A model generated the notes under the pieces. The model was not told where the DNA came from. It searched no databases and worked only from the letters and a program-made list of their open reading frames with translations. Shown piece after piece: positions 34,158-45,934 of a stretch of 64,000 nucleotides of DNA. This stretch comes from Magnolia sinica (Eukaryota; Streptophyta; Magnoliopsida; Magnoliales; Magnoliaceae), in NCBI RefSeq assembly GCF_029962835.1, contig NC_080584.1:82054862-82118861 (forward strand). Reading direction: 5' to 3'. Position 1 is the first letter of the stretch. Every line of letters begins with the position of its first letter. The translations under genes and the position numbers were made by a program.

Positions 34158-37118
34158 ATGGCGCGTAGGAGAGTGACCCGATCGACTCCCGCACCACCTG
34201 AGACTTCAGCTCCACCACCTGCGGCTCCCGCACTACCACCTACGACACCTGCTCCGCCACCAGAGATTCCTACCGCTCAGCCTGAGGATGTCGCTCCTCT
34301 ACCAGAGATTCATACCGCCCATCCTGAGGATGCTACACCTCCACCAGAGACTGGTGCGGATCCGACCGTATCTGTGAGTGCTTCTCAGTTGCAGCAGATG
34401 CTGCAGGCTGTGACGGCCGCACTCCAGGGGCAGAGCAGACACTCGGTTGTTTCACCGGCCCAGGCAGAGCAGGAGCGCGCGAGTGCCCTACTTCGAGAGT
34501 TTCGACAGTTTGATCCTCCACGATTCCAGGGCGAGCCAGATCCGACAGCAGCTGAGAGGTGGCGCTCCGATGTGGAGAAGATTTTTGATACCATGTCATG
34601 TACGACCGAGCAGCGAGTTCGGTTGGCGGTGTTTCTTTTTCAGGGCGAGGCCGAGCACTGGTGGACCTCGGTTACCCGCGTCGCAGGACCCGACTACGTC
34701 TGGACATGGGATGATTTTGTAGACCGATTCGAGGAGCAGTACTTCCCTGACCACATTCGACGCCAGAGGGCACTAGAGTTCGAGACTTTGGTACAGGGGG
34801 ACATGACCGTGGCACAGTACGCGGCTCGTTTCGTGGCGCTGTCGAGGTTTGCGCCATATATGATTGATGATGAGGGGCGGAAGGCCCGCCGTTTCGAGAG
34901 CGGCTTACGTTACGGTCTTCGAGGCCGTGTGATTGGGCACGAGCTTCCGACCTTTCAGGCTGTAGTGCGGAGGGCTCAGATCTACGAGACTGAGTGGGCC
35001 GGCGCGCAGGCCGATAGAGATCAGAGGAGGGGTCAGAAGAGGCAGACCCCTTCCAGCAGCTCCCAGCAGCAGCGGCGATCACAGAGGTATAGGAGCCACC
35101 CACCTGCTAGAGCACCAGCAGCCCCAGCAGCACCTCCAGCGCCACCCCAGCAGCCGTTTGCAGGGACTTGTTTTGGATGTGGTGGGTCAGGGCATCGCCT
35201 GTCTGAGTGCCCTCGCCCTCATCTGCAGCAGTCGAGAGGATCACAGCAGCCTCACCTACATCCGCCGAGAGCACCACAGCAGCGACCTCGGCGGCGGCCT
35301 CCAGCACAGCAGCGACCACAGCCACCTCAGCCACCGAGGCCCCAGCAGCAGCAGAGGCAGCAATATAGGCCGCCGCAGAGGCAGCAACAGCACCAGGGAC
35401 CTCAGAGGGGACAGGCACCTCCCCAGCCAGCTCAGGCTAGGTTCTACGCGGCTCAGCAGGACCCGCAGTCATCCGGAGGAGTTGTCGAGGGTATACTTCC
35501 CGTCTCTTCATCCATCGCACGAGTATTATTTGATTCTGGCGCTTCTCACTCATTCATGTCCGAGGGTTTCTGCCGATCGACTGGATTGCCGACAGAGTCT
35601 ACTAGTGAGGGATTGATCGTATCGACGCCCTTGGGGAGGACCACAGTATTGGGCCGTTTCTGTCCATCTTGCCCGGTTCTTGTCGGTGATATCTTTTTGC
35701 CTGCTGACTTGTTTGTGCTGCCGATGACAGATTTCGACGTTATCTTGGGCATGGATTGGCTTGCTGAGTATCACGCTATCTTGGACTGTTCTGCGAGGAC
35801 AGTCACATTCTGCATACCAGGCTTGCCGCAGTTCCAGTTCATCGCTGAGCCCAGAGGAGAGCCGTTATCTTGCCTGATGTCCTGCGCTGTCGAGGAGCCT
35901 ATTGCCTTGTGTATTGATCAGTGGCCGGTTGTTTGCGACTTCCCCGACGTATTCCAGGAGATTCCAGGATTGCCTCCTCGCCGTCATATCGAGTTCCAGA
36001 TCGATCTTGTGCCCGGTACCGCACCTATCTCGAAGGCCCCGTACCGTATGGCACCGATGGAGTTGCGTGAGCTGCAGCGTCAGTTGGACGAGTTGCGTGA
36101 GTTGGGATTTATTCGTCCGAGCAGTTCGCCTTGGGGAGCGCCGGTACTCTTCGTTAGGAAGAAGGATGGCTCGTTGAGGCTCTGCGTAGATTACCGCGAG
36201 CTCAACCGGGTCACGATTAAGAACAAGTACCCGCTCCCAAGGATAGACGATTTATTTGATCAGCTGCAGGGTGCACAGTTCTTTTCGAAGATTGACCTGC
36301 GTTCTGGTTATCATCAGATTCGTGTCCGAGAGGAGGACATCCCGAAGACAGCCTTCAGGACGCGCTATGGTCATTTTGAGTTTCAGGTCATGTCCTTTGG
36401 ATTGACCAATGCACCCGCGGTCTTCATGCAGTTGATGAACGAGGTCTTTCGTCCATATCTCGATCAGTTTGTTGTGGTCTTCATCGACGACATTCTGATA
36501 TATTCGAGGACCCGTGAGGACCATATGCAGCATCTGGAGATCGCCTTGCAGACCCTCCGTGCCCACCAGCTATATGCGAAGCTGGAGAAGTGTGAGTTCT
36601 GGCAGGAGGAGGTGAGATTCCTCGGTCACGTGGTGACGAGGGAGGGTGTCGCAGTGGACCCCTCGAAGGTTGAGGCAGTGCGTCAGTGGGGTCAGCCCAC
36701 GACTGCGTCCGAGATCCGCAGTTTCCTTGGTTTAGCGGGATATTATCGGCGTTTCATTGAGGGCTTCTCCCGTATTGCAGCCCCGTTGACCAGGTTGACT
36801 CGGAAGGGCGCAGAGTTTATTTGGAGTGACGCCTGTGAGCGAGCATTTATGGAGCTGAAGGACCGTCTGACGTCCGCTCCTGTCCTCACTCTTCCCTCTG
36901 GGAGTGATGGATTCGTGGTATTTACCGATGCTTCGCGTATTGGATTGGGTGGTCCTGATGCGGACGGTAGACCTGTAGCATTTGCGTCTCGCCACTCAAG
37001 GTTCATGAGCCGAACTACCCCACGCACGATTTGGAGTTGGCAGCTCTTCGCACCGAAGGTGTGGAGACACTATCTCTATGGGGTTAGGTTCGAGCTCTTC
37101 TCGACCACAAGAGCTTGA
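34158..37118 (+). CDS. Ty3/gypsy gag, protease, RT and partial RNase H
   Basis: A 986-residue open frame starting MARRRVTRS. Proline-rich N-terminus (1-75), retrotransposon gag domain (about 115-235), Pro/Gln-rich linker, CCHC zinc knuckle [14 protein letters not shown] (about 338), aspartic protease with DSGASHSF (about 458), reverse transcriptase (about 600-780) with [10 protein letters not shown], and the start of RNase H with FTDAS (about 921). After [11 protein letters not shown] the frame is disturbed: the expected Cys-Val-Leu segment is changed and the downstream part reads out of frame until the stop at 37118. The polymerase and protease motifs are intact. The product would be a capsid-reverse transcriptase polyprotein acting in a cytoplasmic particle. 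Confidence 0.9.
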   Translation: MARRRVTRSTPAPPETSAPPPAAPALPPTTPAPPPEIPTAQPEDVAPLPEIHTAHPEDATPPPETGADPTVSVSASQLQQMLQAVTAALQGQSRHSVVSPAQAEQERASALLREFRQFDPPRFQGEPDPTAAERWRSDVEKIFDTMSCTTEQRVRLAVFLFQGEAEHWWTSVTRVAGPDYVWTWDDFVDRFEEQYFPDHIRRQRALEFETLVQGDMTVAQYAARFVALSRFAPYMIDDEGRKARRFESGLRYGLRGRVIGHELPTFQAVVRRAQIYETEWAGAQADRDQRRGQKRQTPSSSSQQQRRSQRYRSHPPARAPAAPAAPPAPPQQPFAGTCFGCGGSGHRLSECPRPHLQQSRGSQQPHLHPPRAPQQRPRRRPPAQQRPQPPQPPRPQQQQRQQYRPPQRQQQHQGPQRGQAPPQPAQARFYAAQQDPQSSGGVVEGILPVSSSIARVLFDSGASHSFMSEGFCRSTGLPTESTSEGLIVSTPLGRTTVLGRFCPSCPVLVGDIFLPADLFVLPMTDFDVILGMDWLAEYHAILDCSARTVTFCIPGLPQFQFIAEPRGEPLSCLMSCAVEEPIALCIDQWPVVCDFPDVFQEIPGLPPRRHIEFQIDLVPGTAPISKAPYRMAPMELRELQRQLDELRELGFIRPSSSPWGAPVLFVRKKDGSLRLCVDYRELNRVTIKNKYPLPRIDDLFDQLQGAQFFSKIDLRSGYHQIRVREEDIPKTAFRTRYGHFEFQVMSFGLTNAPAVFMQLMNEVFRPYLDQFVVVFIDDILIYSRTREDHMQHLEIALQTLRAHQLYAKLEKCEFWQEEVRFLGHVVTREGVAVDPSKVEAVRQWGQPTTASEIRSFLGLAGYYRRFIEGFSRIAAPLTRLTRKGAEFIWSDACERAFMELKDRLTSAPVLTLPSGSDGFVVFTDASRIGLGGPDADGRPVAFASRHSRFMSRTTPRTIWSWQLFAPKVWRHYLYGVRFELFSTTRA

Positions 37119-38071
37119 AGTATTTATTCTCTCGAGCTGAACATGAGACAGAGACGCTGGATGGAGCTTCGAAGGATTATGATTTTGACCTCCGGTACCA
37201 CCCGAGGCAAGGCGAATGTGGTGGCGGATGCCCTTAGCCGTCGACCACGAGGCCTAGTGGCACATATGATGATTCATGAGTGGAAGATGCTCGAGGATAT
37301 AGCAGAGTACGACTTTGATTTTGGTCTGCGGTCTTCTATCGTTCAATTATTGAGCTGTCGATTCAACCCTCTCTTGTCGCAAGGGTGATCGAGGCTCGGT
37401 GCAGACAGATGAGTCGTTACGGGATTACCGAGCGGATGCGGCATCGAGAGTCGAGGCAGTTAGCGATTGGTGCTGATGGTGGACTTCGCTTTAGAGGCCG
37501 ATTGTGTGTCCCGGATATTCCTGAGTTGCGCAGAGATCTTATGATCGAGGCACATCGATCGCGGTTTTCCATCCATCCTGGCTCGACGAAGATGTACCGT
37601 GATATGAGGAGGCAGTATTATTGGGCAGGGATGAAGCGCCAGATTGCCAGTTTTGTGGCCGAGTGTGACACTTGCCAGCGTGTCAAGGCCGATCATCAGA
37701 GACCCCCTGGTCTATTGCAGCCGTTGAGCGTCCCGATGTGGAAGTGGGAGCACGTATCCACAGATTTTATTATGGGTTTGCCAAGGACTCAGCGCGGTCA
37801 TGACTCTATCTGGGTTGTCGTGGACCGTCTGACGAAGTCGGCGCACTTTCTTGCGATTCGTGCGACTTGGCCCTTGGACCGGCTTGCGAGGTTGTTCATT
37901 GAGGAGATTGTGAGACTGCACGGCGTACCAGTCTCGATCGTTTCTGACCGAGAGCCGAGGTTCACGTCTCGATTTTGGACTTTCAGAGAGCTATGGGCAC
38001 CGATTTGCAGCTCAGCACCGCGTACATCCACAGACGAATGGGCGGACCGAAAGGGTCAACCAGATCCTTGA
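37092..38071 (+). pseudogene. Ty3/gypsy RNase H end and integrase, frameshifted
   Basis: RNase H tail is visible near 37115 (LKYLFS) and 37200 (ANVVADALSRRPRG) in a different frame. The main integrase frame (37385-38071) has the HHCC zinc finger (HRSRFSIH and [11 protein letters not shown]), the first catalytic Asp in STDFIMGLP and the second in [10 protein letters not shown] frameshift near 37980 changes the frame before the third catalytic residue. The region is otherwise collinear with chromovirus integrases. Confidence 0.85.
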
Positions 38072-38155
38072 GGATATGCTTCGCCTGCGTGATTGACTTC
38101 GGTGGTACTGGGATGAGCATCTGCGATTGGCCGAGTTCGCATACAATAACTATCG

Positions 38156-38791
38156 GTGACCATTGGCATGGCTCCTTTTGAGGCATTATATGGCAGACCG
38201 TGCAGATCTCCGAGTTGTTGGACCGAGGTTGGAGAGCGGCGTCTCCTAGGTCCCGAGCTTGTGCAGGAGACATCAGAGGTTATTGATATCATCAGGCAGA
38301 GGATGCGCACAGCTCAGAGCCGGCAGAAGAGTGTTGCTGATCGCCGGCGTCGTCCCTTAGAGTTTGATGTAGGGGACCGTGTGTATCTCAAGGTCTCGCC
38401 TATGAAGGGCATAGTTAGATTTGGAGCGAAGGGTAAGCTTGCCCCGAGATTCATAGGACCTTTCGAGATCACTGAACGCATTAGCGCTGTGGCCTTTCGG
38501 CTTGCCTTACCATCTCAGTTGTCTGGCGTCCACAACGTTTTTCACGTCTCTATGTTGAGGAAGTGTGGGTCAGACATAGTTCCTGTTATCGATTGGCAGC
38601 CGTTGGAGGTTCGTGAGGACGCTTCTTACATCGAGCAGCCAGTTCGTATCCTTGATCGGAAGGAGCAGGTCCTCCGAACCAAGGTCATTCCCTTGGTAAA
38701 GGTTCAGTGGGGTCACCATTCTGTGGATGAGGCATCTTGGGAGCGCGAGGCTGAGATTCGAGAGCGCTATCCTCATCTCTTTGATGATTGA
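38156..38791 (+). pseudogene. Ty3/gypsy integrase C-terminus with chromodomain-like tail
   Basis: Open frame with MAPFEALYGRPCRSP (holding the third catalytic Glu), the GPFEI motif region (KLAPRFIGPFEITERI), SGVHNVFHVSMLRK, and a C-terminal EASWEREAEIRERYPHLF. The tail corresponds to the chromodomain-type targeting module of Tekay/Del chromoviruses, which is known to direct integration to chromatin marks. It is separated from the integrase core by frameshifts between 37980 and 38156. It ends at a TGA at 38789. Confidence 0.85.
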
Positions 38792-38910
38792 TTGTATGTT
38801 GTATGTTATACGTTGTCTCTGGTATTTATATGGCGATGCCTTGCTTCCTCTTCTATTATGATTTATGTTTTCTTGTGATGATTGTTTAAATTTCGAGGAC
38901 GAAATTTTTA

Positions 38911-38925
38911 TTTGGAGGGGAGAGC
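38911..38925 (+). other. Polypurine tract of the Tekay-like element
   Basis: TTTGGAGGGGAGAGC directly precedes the right LTR (TGTAAGACCC at 38926). Confidence 0.85.
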
Positions 38926-41900
38926 TGTAAGACCCGTGTCCTAATCCGTACCATTCTGTTAGCTTCCGCGGTCCTTCCGGTCAAATTCCGGCAACCTTCG
39001 CACCGTATTCGGTGTTTGCGCACGATCCTAAGCCAGGTCCCGCACACCGACGTCGGCTCGATCCGAAACTTATGTCTTGGTGATCGCGTCGTCGCCGCGG
39101 TTCCAACGCCGTGACTTGCGCACCGAACCGATACTCAGGTAAGAAGATGCCGATCAGCGTTTATTCCGAAGAAACACCGCGCGTTGCGGATTTCGAGGGA
39201 ATCTCTACACAATAAGTCCCATCAATCATCATTAAATGCAACCTTATCTCAAGTACAACAACCCATACCTCTTTCTTCACAAAGTCAATTCTCTCTCTCT
39301 TCACCCATCCCTCCTTTACTCACTTTTCAAACAAACCCATGCCCCATTAATTACACCCACCACTCCATCACCTCATATCACTCCCATCCTCTCATTTTCT
39401 CTCTCATTTTCTCATATCTCTCCAAGCAACCCCAAGCCCCAAACGTCCAAGCCTCCTCTCCCTCTCAAGTGTGGTCCACCTTCCATCATCCATCTACACC
39501 CTCCCATCTCTCATCCTCACCATCAAGAGTCCATCATCCTCCATCAAAGTTGAAGCTGAGGGGCATTGGAGTCTAAGAGACCAAGAAGAAGGAAGATAAG
39601 GTGGGTGTTTTTCCATTAATTTAAATTTTAGGGCCCACTTGTTGGTGGGACCCATTTGGATGTATGTGATTTAATCAAGAGGGCCCATAGTGGCGGGGTT
39701 CCTCTATCTCACCGTGTATCTCTCTCCTTATCTCTCTCATTCTTTCTTTGTAATGGTGTGGATCCCACCGATAGGTGTTACATCTCCTCCGTCCATCTAT
39801 ATCAGACGGTGTGGCCCACTCTATTATAGGTGATGATCCGCACCATCCACTGTTTGGATGGGCCCAATACATCTTTATATATATATATATACACATATAT
39901 GTTATATTTTATATAATACATGTATATAATATATAATATAATATGTATTTATATACATATATAATATAAGGTATATATCATATATATATATATATATATT
40001 TATTTATTTATATTGGTGGGCCACGTCCACGTGGGGCCCACCACAATGAAGTGATTGTGAAGTCATCCAGCGTCCAGGGACGCTGGACGTTTACAACGTA
40101 AAGTGCTAATGCTTTAAAAGAAAAGGGAAAGAGAAGAAAGGAGTGGTGGGCCACTCATGCAGGCCCCACCTTGATGTATATGTAAGATCCGAGCCGTCCA
40201 TGTTGTTCCTCAACTCATTTTAGGCGTTGAGCCGAAAAATGAAGTTGATCCCATTTTCTGGCGGGCCTATAGGAAACAGTATCCCTACCTTTGATTTGCT
40301 CCCTGATGCTCCTGTACATCTGAAAAAGGTCAATATTGGACTCTATGGGTTGGTATCAAGCCACAGAGACCAATGGACGGAGTGGATCGTACTAAAGCGG
40401 GCCCCACCTAGGAAAAACTGCAGAAAAACTGTTTGTTTTAAAAAAAAAAAAAAAAAGGAAGAAGCAAGCAGCAGTGCTGCTGCTACTGCCAGCGCACGTA
40501 CAGGCGCTGCCTGCGCTGGCCACCCACGGGCGGACGGGCTGGGGGTTCACGGCCCAGCTGTGGGCCCCATCTTGATGTGTCTCGACAATCAACACCGTGC
40601 GTTTGATGAGTACCCTCAGTCCACGCGTCCACGTCAAAAATCAGCCTTATGCGGAACGCAGGTGGGCCACACCATCTGAAATCATATGAAGACATGTCTA
40701 AACATATAGAAGTACTTGGTGGGGCCTACCTGAGTTTTGGATGTCGTTGAAACTTGGTCTGTACGGTCATTTAGATGGGACCCACACAATGGATGGGCTG
40801 GATTGTGAATCACACCTCGGTGGGCCCCAAAACAAAAAAAAAAAAAAAAAAAAAAAATTTAAAACAGCAGCAGCAGCGCTGCTGCTGCTGCAGTGACGGG
40901 CGGCCAAGAGGCAGGGACCCACGGCTCCATCCGTGGGCCCCACCATGATGTATATTTTGTATCCACACCGCCCATTTGGTGGGCCACTATTTGACATGGA
41001 TCCCCCTCAAAAAATCAGGCCAATCCAGCGCTCGGGCGGCCCACATCACAAGAAACAGTGTGAATTGAACTCTACCATTGAAACCCTTTCTGGGTCCACA
41101 GAAGTTTCAGATCAAGCTGAAAATTTTTGTTCCCCTCCTCCCTTGCCCGTGTGACCTTATGAATAAGTTGGATTCCAAATGAACATTTCAGTGGGCCTTA
41201 CCCAAGGTCCAAGTGACCTTATGAATAGGTTGGATTTCAAATAAATATTATGGTGGGCCCTAGGCCCATGTGGTGGAGCCATATCGATGTATTTCTGGCC
41301 GTTGGGGAGGCCCACCTTGATATATATATATATATAAGGCCCATGAGGTTAGGCCCATTCGACGTATTGGTGGCCCGATGTCGAGGCCCACTCTGATATA
41401 TATAAGGGCCATGTTACGAGACCCATTGTGAAGTTTTCAAAGGCCCATGGGTTATGGCCCATTGCAATGTACATAAGGCCCACTAATGCGGCCCACTTGA
41501 CTTATATAAGGCCCATATGAGATGGCCCATTTGATGTATCTGAGCACTATGGGTCGAGGCCCAATGAGATGTATATTAGTCCATTGCAATGTGTGATTTC
41601 CTATGGTTGTGTAATGGTACTTTATGGCGGGCTATGCCTTGGGAACAATGTTGGTTTGACGTCCACATTGTAAGGACAATGTTGGTTAAATGTCCGCATT
41701 GTCACACTCCTTAAGGCCACTGATAGGTCCATACTTATACTCTGCAGGCCGTCTAGGCCCATTTCTGTGATACGCAGAGCCCATCCCTATATGCATGTTT
41801 AGTATAGATCCATGGTTCATGATCATTCGCATCATATGTATGCCTGGATGTGAGGAGTGACCGATCATAGCATATGCCTTTGGGCGGACTGTTTATGGGC

Positions 41901-43044
41901 TCCCTGATAGGCGGAGTTGCCCCATATAAGTGCATGGTACATACAGACTGTTGCATGACTGATAATGTGACTCATGCACTTGCATTTGTGTGATTATAAT
42001 TACTATATGCCCTAGCGACATCAGGGCCATAGCCTCCACAGATACATCGTGGATGGTAGGATTGAAGACTGAAAATATTTAGTTTTAGCATACGGGCGCC
42101 ATAGATATCTCTGGGTGAAAATCCCTAAACCCGATGGTACCGGAGGATGACTCCAACGTCGAGACCGAGTGGATACACGAGCGCGCGAGGGCCGAATACC
42201 AGGAGGCCGCGTCTCCCACCGTGTCGTGGTCGGTTGGAAAGGAGTGTGGCCTTACTCGCCCGAGGGTAGGGGCAATACTAGGCCGAGTTTGACCAGCTCG
42301 CGAATGGGTCCGCTATCGACGTGCTTAGCAGGTATTATTGGCAGACTATTGGTCGGGCGGATAGTGAGGTTTCTTACGCTCATTTGGGTGTGCGGCTAGG
42401 AGAGCGACAGTGCCATTTGGAGTGTATTGAACCCCGGTGATTATCCAGAATGAGAACTGTACTGATACATGTTGAGAATTGGCATGCTTGAGTTGCATCT
42501 CGCATCGCATGGCTGTGTATGGCCGATAGCATTCATATCTTGCACCGCATAGCCTCGGTACGGCTGATTGCATTCATGTGCTCATCATCATGATTCCGCA
42601 TCACTCTGACCTTGCATTTTGAGCACGTCTATATTGCGCACACACTTACACCACCCTCTAAGCTTTCCATAAGCTTATGCACGATTGATGCGTGCAGGTG
42701 ACGTCAGGACGCAGTCGCAGCCATAGTCTGGCCATAGTTGGAGCGTGCAGCCGAGCTTCTGGAGTTTTGTTTCTTTTGTTGCATTGTATTTCCCCTTCTG
42801 CCGTATTGTACTAAAAAGTTTTTGATCATAGTGGATTTTGTGGTGGTGTTCTTGTGGTTATTAGTTGTGGGTTATGCTCATTATGAATCAGACTGATGAT
42901 TTGAAATCCTCCTTGTAGTATCCCAGGATCGGAACCTGGTGAATGGGTGCCGGGATCCGAAAATGGGGTTCTACGGAGGTTGTCGGCGCCGGATTCGGCG
43001 ATCGGGAATTTTGTGAGCCCGGTTTCCGAGTTCGGGGCGTGACA
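38926..43044 (+). repeat. Right LTR of the Tekay-like element (4,119 bp)
   Basis: Same termini and contents as the left LTR. Differences seen by eye include microsatellite length near 39880-40010, a short deletion at 40266 relative to the left copy, a CAGCAGCAGCAGCGCTGCTG palindrome at about 40866 in place of CAGCAGCATATTTAAAC, a change near 42325, and deletion of a short GCTTTTGTTAT segment near 42876. Confidence 0.95.
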
Positions 43045-43387
43045 GTGTATATAGTTGATCCCTTTCTTCAGCGGATTATTTGTGGAAGAGAAAGTTAAAA
43101 AGGAAAGAAAAAAGAATACCAAGTTGAGTTCTATGATTGCCCATTTTTTGTTTTTGGGTGAATTTAGATATCGTATTGCATTTATTTATTTTGTTATGTA
43201 GGAAATGATGGAGCAGGAATTCTAACAGGTTCGCTTGCAGGATTGTCCATTTTAGCTTTAGTAGTCTTACCCAAATGGTCCAACTATTGATGATAGAAAT
43301 TGAATAAACTTGATAGAATTTCAAATTAATTGCTGAAATTTCACCATTACTTATACTTTTGTGATTAAATACTCCGATTTTCATATT

Positions 43388-43645
43388 TCAGTATTGGAAA
43401 TTCATAATGATATGTCCTGCTTGGAGCAAATCAATATCACAAGTACAACCTGGAAAAGCAACCTAGTTGAATCCTTGGAGGAGCTTGCACCTGCTTGCAC
43501 ATTAGATGTGAATTTTCCTGCATGGTAATATCACCCTGAAACAATAACTTGTTTCATCATTACAAATGAATTTTATTTTGCCTCGGTTATAGATTGAAGA
43601 ATCCTTGGAGGAGCTTGCACCTACTTGCACATTAGATGTGATTCG
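43388..43645 (+). other. Unidentified coding-like stretch with a local duplication
   Basis: A plus-strand reading gives LEIHNDMSCLEQINITSTTW, then NLVESLEELAPACTLDVNFP. I do not recognise the family. A 41-bp block (ATCCTTGGAGGAGCTTGCAC followed by CTRCTTGCACATTAGATGTGA) occurs twice, at about 43471-43511 and 43599-43640. It may be another captured exon, but no clear splice pair is seen. Confidence 0.3.
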
Positions 43646-43649
43646 GTCC

Positions 43650-45110
43650 TTCTAAATGCACATTAGGTGGAATTTAAAGCTTTAAATTGGTGAAATGCTC
43701 TGAAATTGTACAAATCATCTCAGATAGATTAAAAAATTCAGATAATTGTATAGATCATCTCAGATGCGAGTTTCAGGAATTTCCTACTATATTAAAAAAG
43801 AAAAGAAGAAGAAAAAAGGAAAAAAAAAAAAAAGTTTACTCGAAGTTCCTGTAACCTTAAAGCTCTACAGGACGTGCTGCTAAATGCTTGAGAAATGCAC
43901 TCCCTTCATCAGTTTCTCTAGCTCATTTCAGATTTAGAACAAAAAATGAGCATTCATTTACCTATGAGGGATGCTATCTTTCCTTCTCATAATTGAGGAA
44001 ATATCTATGGTATCACTAAAAGACGACTGGCCCCTCTTGCCCTAGTAACCTAAAATATCTCATGGCCTTTTTTGCATTAGTTGGCACAGCACATGCATAT
44101 TTTGATTTGATGTTATCTTTCTAGCCTTTTGAAATTCCAATGTTCTTTTAGTTCACTAGCATTACATGTGCAGATTCCTTCCAAAGTACTGTGAACGGAA
44201 TCAATAGATTACCTTGTCAAATTGCACAACCAAGCCCAACTACACCCAATCTTTGGGCATGAGATGCACCATCCCCAAGTTTGTATGGAAAGAAAACACA
44301 TTCCAAAGATTTCATTGTTGTGTCTTTCTCTGTAATCTGGCTTTCTAAAATTTGTTGTTTGTTCTTTCATTTCTCCTGAGAGTATTTCTCCAAAGAATTC
44401 CACTCACTCTCATGATTCTCTGCTACTTCTAGACATGTCTCTATATAACAAGAAATGGGCTTAAATGGCCAAAACCATAATTTTAAAACTCGGAAGAAAT
44501 CAACTCATTTGGCTGAGTCAACTTGACTAGACCAGATTTACCAAGACTTGGAAAAACTAGATCCAGTCACACCTTGGTTAAAACTTGAGAAAAACAGTAA
44601 AAATTCAGCAAGACTGAACAAAAAATTCGAGTCAACTTAGGCAACTCGACATTATTTATATATTCTTTAGACTCTTAATGTTGATGTTCATGGTAGTGTT
44701 ATTTCGGATGGCAGTAATCCGCTTCCTTTCTTTTCTTTCTTTCTTCCTTTGGCCTATGAAATATATGCTGAACCTAGTAGATCTTCAACAACATAGGGAA
44801 GACAAAAACCTTTAAACTAATGGAGTTTCAATGGTCCCTTAATCTCTTTAAATCAACAGTCTTATATGTAGAGATAAAGGCAGGCAGTTAGTTTTAAAAC
44901 AAACACCATGTCACAACAGAACCAAACACCACTTACTTCATTGAGAACAGCAATATGCAGAAATCCTCTCAAATGACAGAGACTTGCTAATTAGATTAAC
45001 CGTCAATGTTGGCTTTCCATTAAACCATCATCAAGATTCAGGCACCATTCTCAGAAGTTCTACTTTGATATCATTCTCATTGCCTTCATTATCTTGATTG
45101 TTGATTGCCA
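43650..45110. other. Unassigned DNA between Tekay and the UDP-sugar pyrophosphorylase fragment
   Basis: AT-rich DNA with small direct repeats (ATCATCTCAGAT near 43700-43770) and a purine-rich tract at 43790-43835. No recognisable gene on either strand. Confidence 0.4.
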
Positions 45111-45111
45111 G

Positions 45112-45740
45112 ATTGAGCTTGCAAAAATGTTGTTGGTGGAGGGACAAAGTCATCTTTTTGTACATTGGCCTGAACAAGGTGTTGATAAGGAAGAAAAGAA
45201 AAGTTTCTTTGATCAGGTTCATTTTCATGGCACTTTTTTTTTTTTGGTTATTATTATTTTGGTTCTAATGAGTACAAGAACCTTGTATTCCATGCATTCC
45301 CAGTATATTTTTACAACTCAGCTATTGTATCCTGGAAATATTAAATGGTCTCTGTTGATTTCCAAGTCCAAGCAGCAAAAGTTTAACATCAGTTTCAACT
45401 TTTAACCTTCCATTTTCCTCACTCAAACATTTATTTTTGTTATTATTATGATTATTTTGAAATTTATCTTTGGAAGCCTTGCTGACCACAAATTTCTGGT
45501 AGAAGACCAAACTGATTTTGATGGGTTTCTGGAAACCTACATTGCTTTGTACCTGTCAGCAAGATTGTTAATACTCTTCACATATCTGCTTATTGATGTC
45601 AAGTAGCTCTTTTCTATAGGTAACTCGGCTTAATTCAAGCTATCCAAGTGGTTTGGCATTATATATTCGAAATGCTAGGAATTTATTAGCAGATTCAAAA
45701 GCAGGGAAAAATCCATTTAGTGGCTTTACTCCTTCGGGAA
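45112..45740 (+). pseudogene. USP: UDP-sugar pyrophosphorylase gene fragment, two exons
   Basis: Exon one, 45112-45216 (acceptor TTGCCAG, donor gttcat), encodes [20 protein letters not shown] then [15 protein letters not shown]. Exon two starts at 45620 after TTTCTATAG and encodes [20 protein letters not shown] then [19 protein letters not shown]. Plant UDP-sugar pyrophosphorylase has these two segments in succession (AEGQAHLFEQWPEPGV; RLNSSYPGGL; LLADSK.GKNP..GFTPS). The enzyme makes UDP-sugars from sugar 1-phosphates and UTP in the cytosol. The catalytic GG motif lies further downstream and is not present. No stop is seen within the two exons; coding similarity ends near 45740. Confidence 0.85.
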
Positions 45741-45837
45741 GTGAATCTATTATTTTTGTTTTGCAATATGTGTTTCTTGTACATTTCTGCCAGATTTTTG
45801 TCTTCAATTTTACTTTTTTTTTTTTTTTAAATGAGAA

Positions 45838-45928
45838 TGATTTGCTCTATGGCTACGGTTGCATTGTTGGGCTCGTTATCTATAGCTACGGATTTTATTT
45901 GTAGCTTTTGGCCAATTTTCTGGTAGTG
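45838..45928. mobile_element. CACTA-like terminus with GCTACGG repeats
   Basis: Read on the minus strand from 45928 the end is CACTACCAGAAAATTGGCC, followed by GCTACAAATAAAATCCGTAG-type units. It matches the terminus and repeats of the element at 7365-7750. Its left partner was not found. The pyrophosphorylase exons lie just inside it, so the captured genes may have belonged first to this inner element. Confidence 0.6.
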
Positions 45929-45934
45929 TAGCAA

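Larger units (their letters stand above)
29882..43044 (+). mobile_element. Ty3/gypsy chromovirus (Tekay/Del-like) with 4.1-kb LTRs
   Basis: Left LTR 29882-34005, primer site 34011, gag-pol 34158-38791, polypurine tract before 38926, right LTR 38926-43044. A perfect 5-bp duplication GTGTA flanks it (29877-29881 and 43045-43049). LTRs begin TGTAAGACCCGTGTCC and end GGGGCGTGACA. The long LTRs, the chromodomain-like integrase tail and the PBS fit the Tekay/Del clade. LTRs are nearly identical over their length, so the insertion is young, although the polyprotein already has frameshifts. It lies within the large CACTA-like element. Confidence 0.95.

Noticed and set aside
34672-35418. Long minus-strand and alternate-frame open stretches over gag
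   Set aside because: They are shadows of the GC-rich, Pro/Gln-rich gag frame.
40227-40679. 150-residue open frame in the right LTR
   Set aside because: The left LTR copy is interrupted at the same place and no domain is seen; LTR non-coding sequence.
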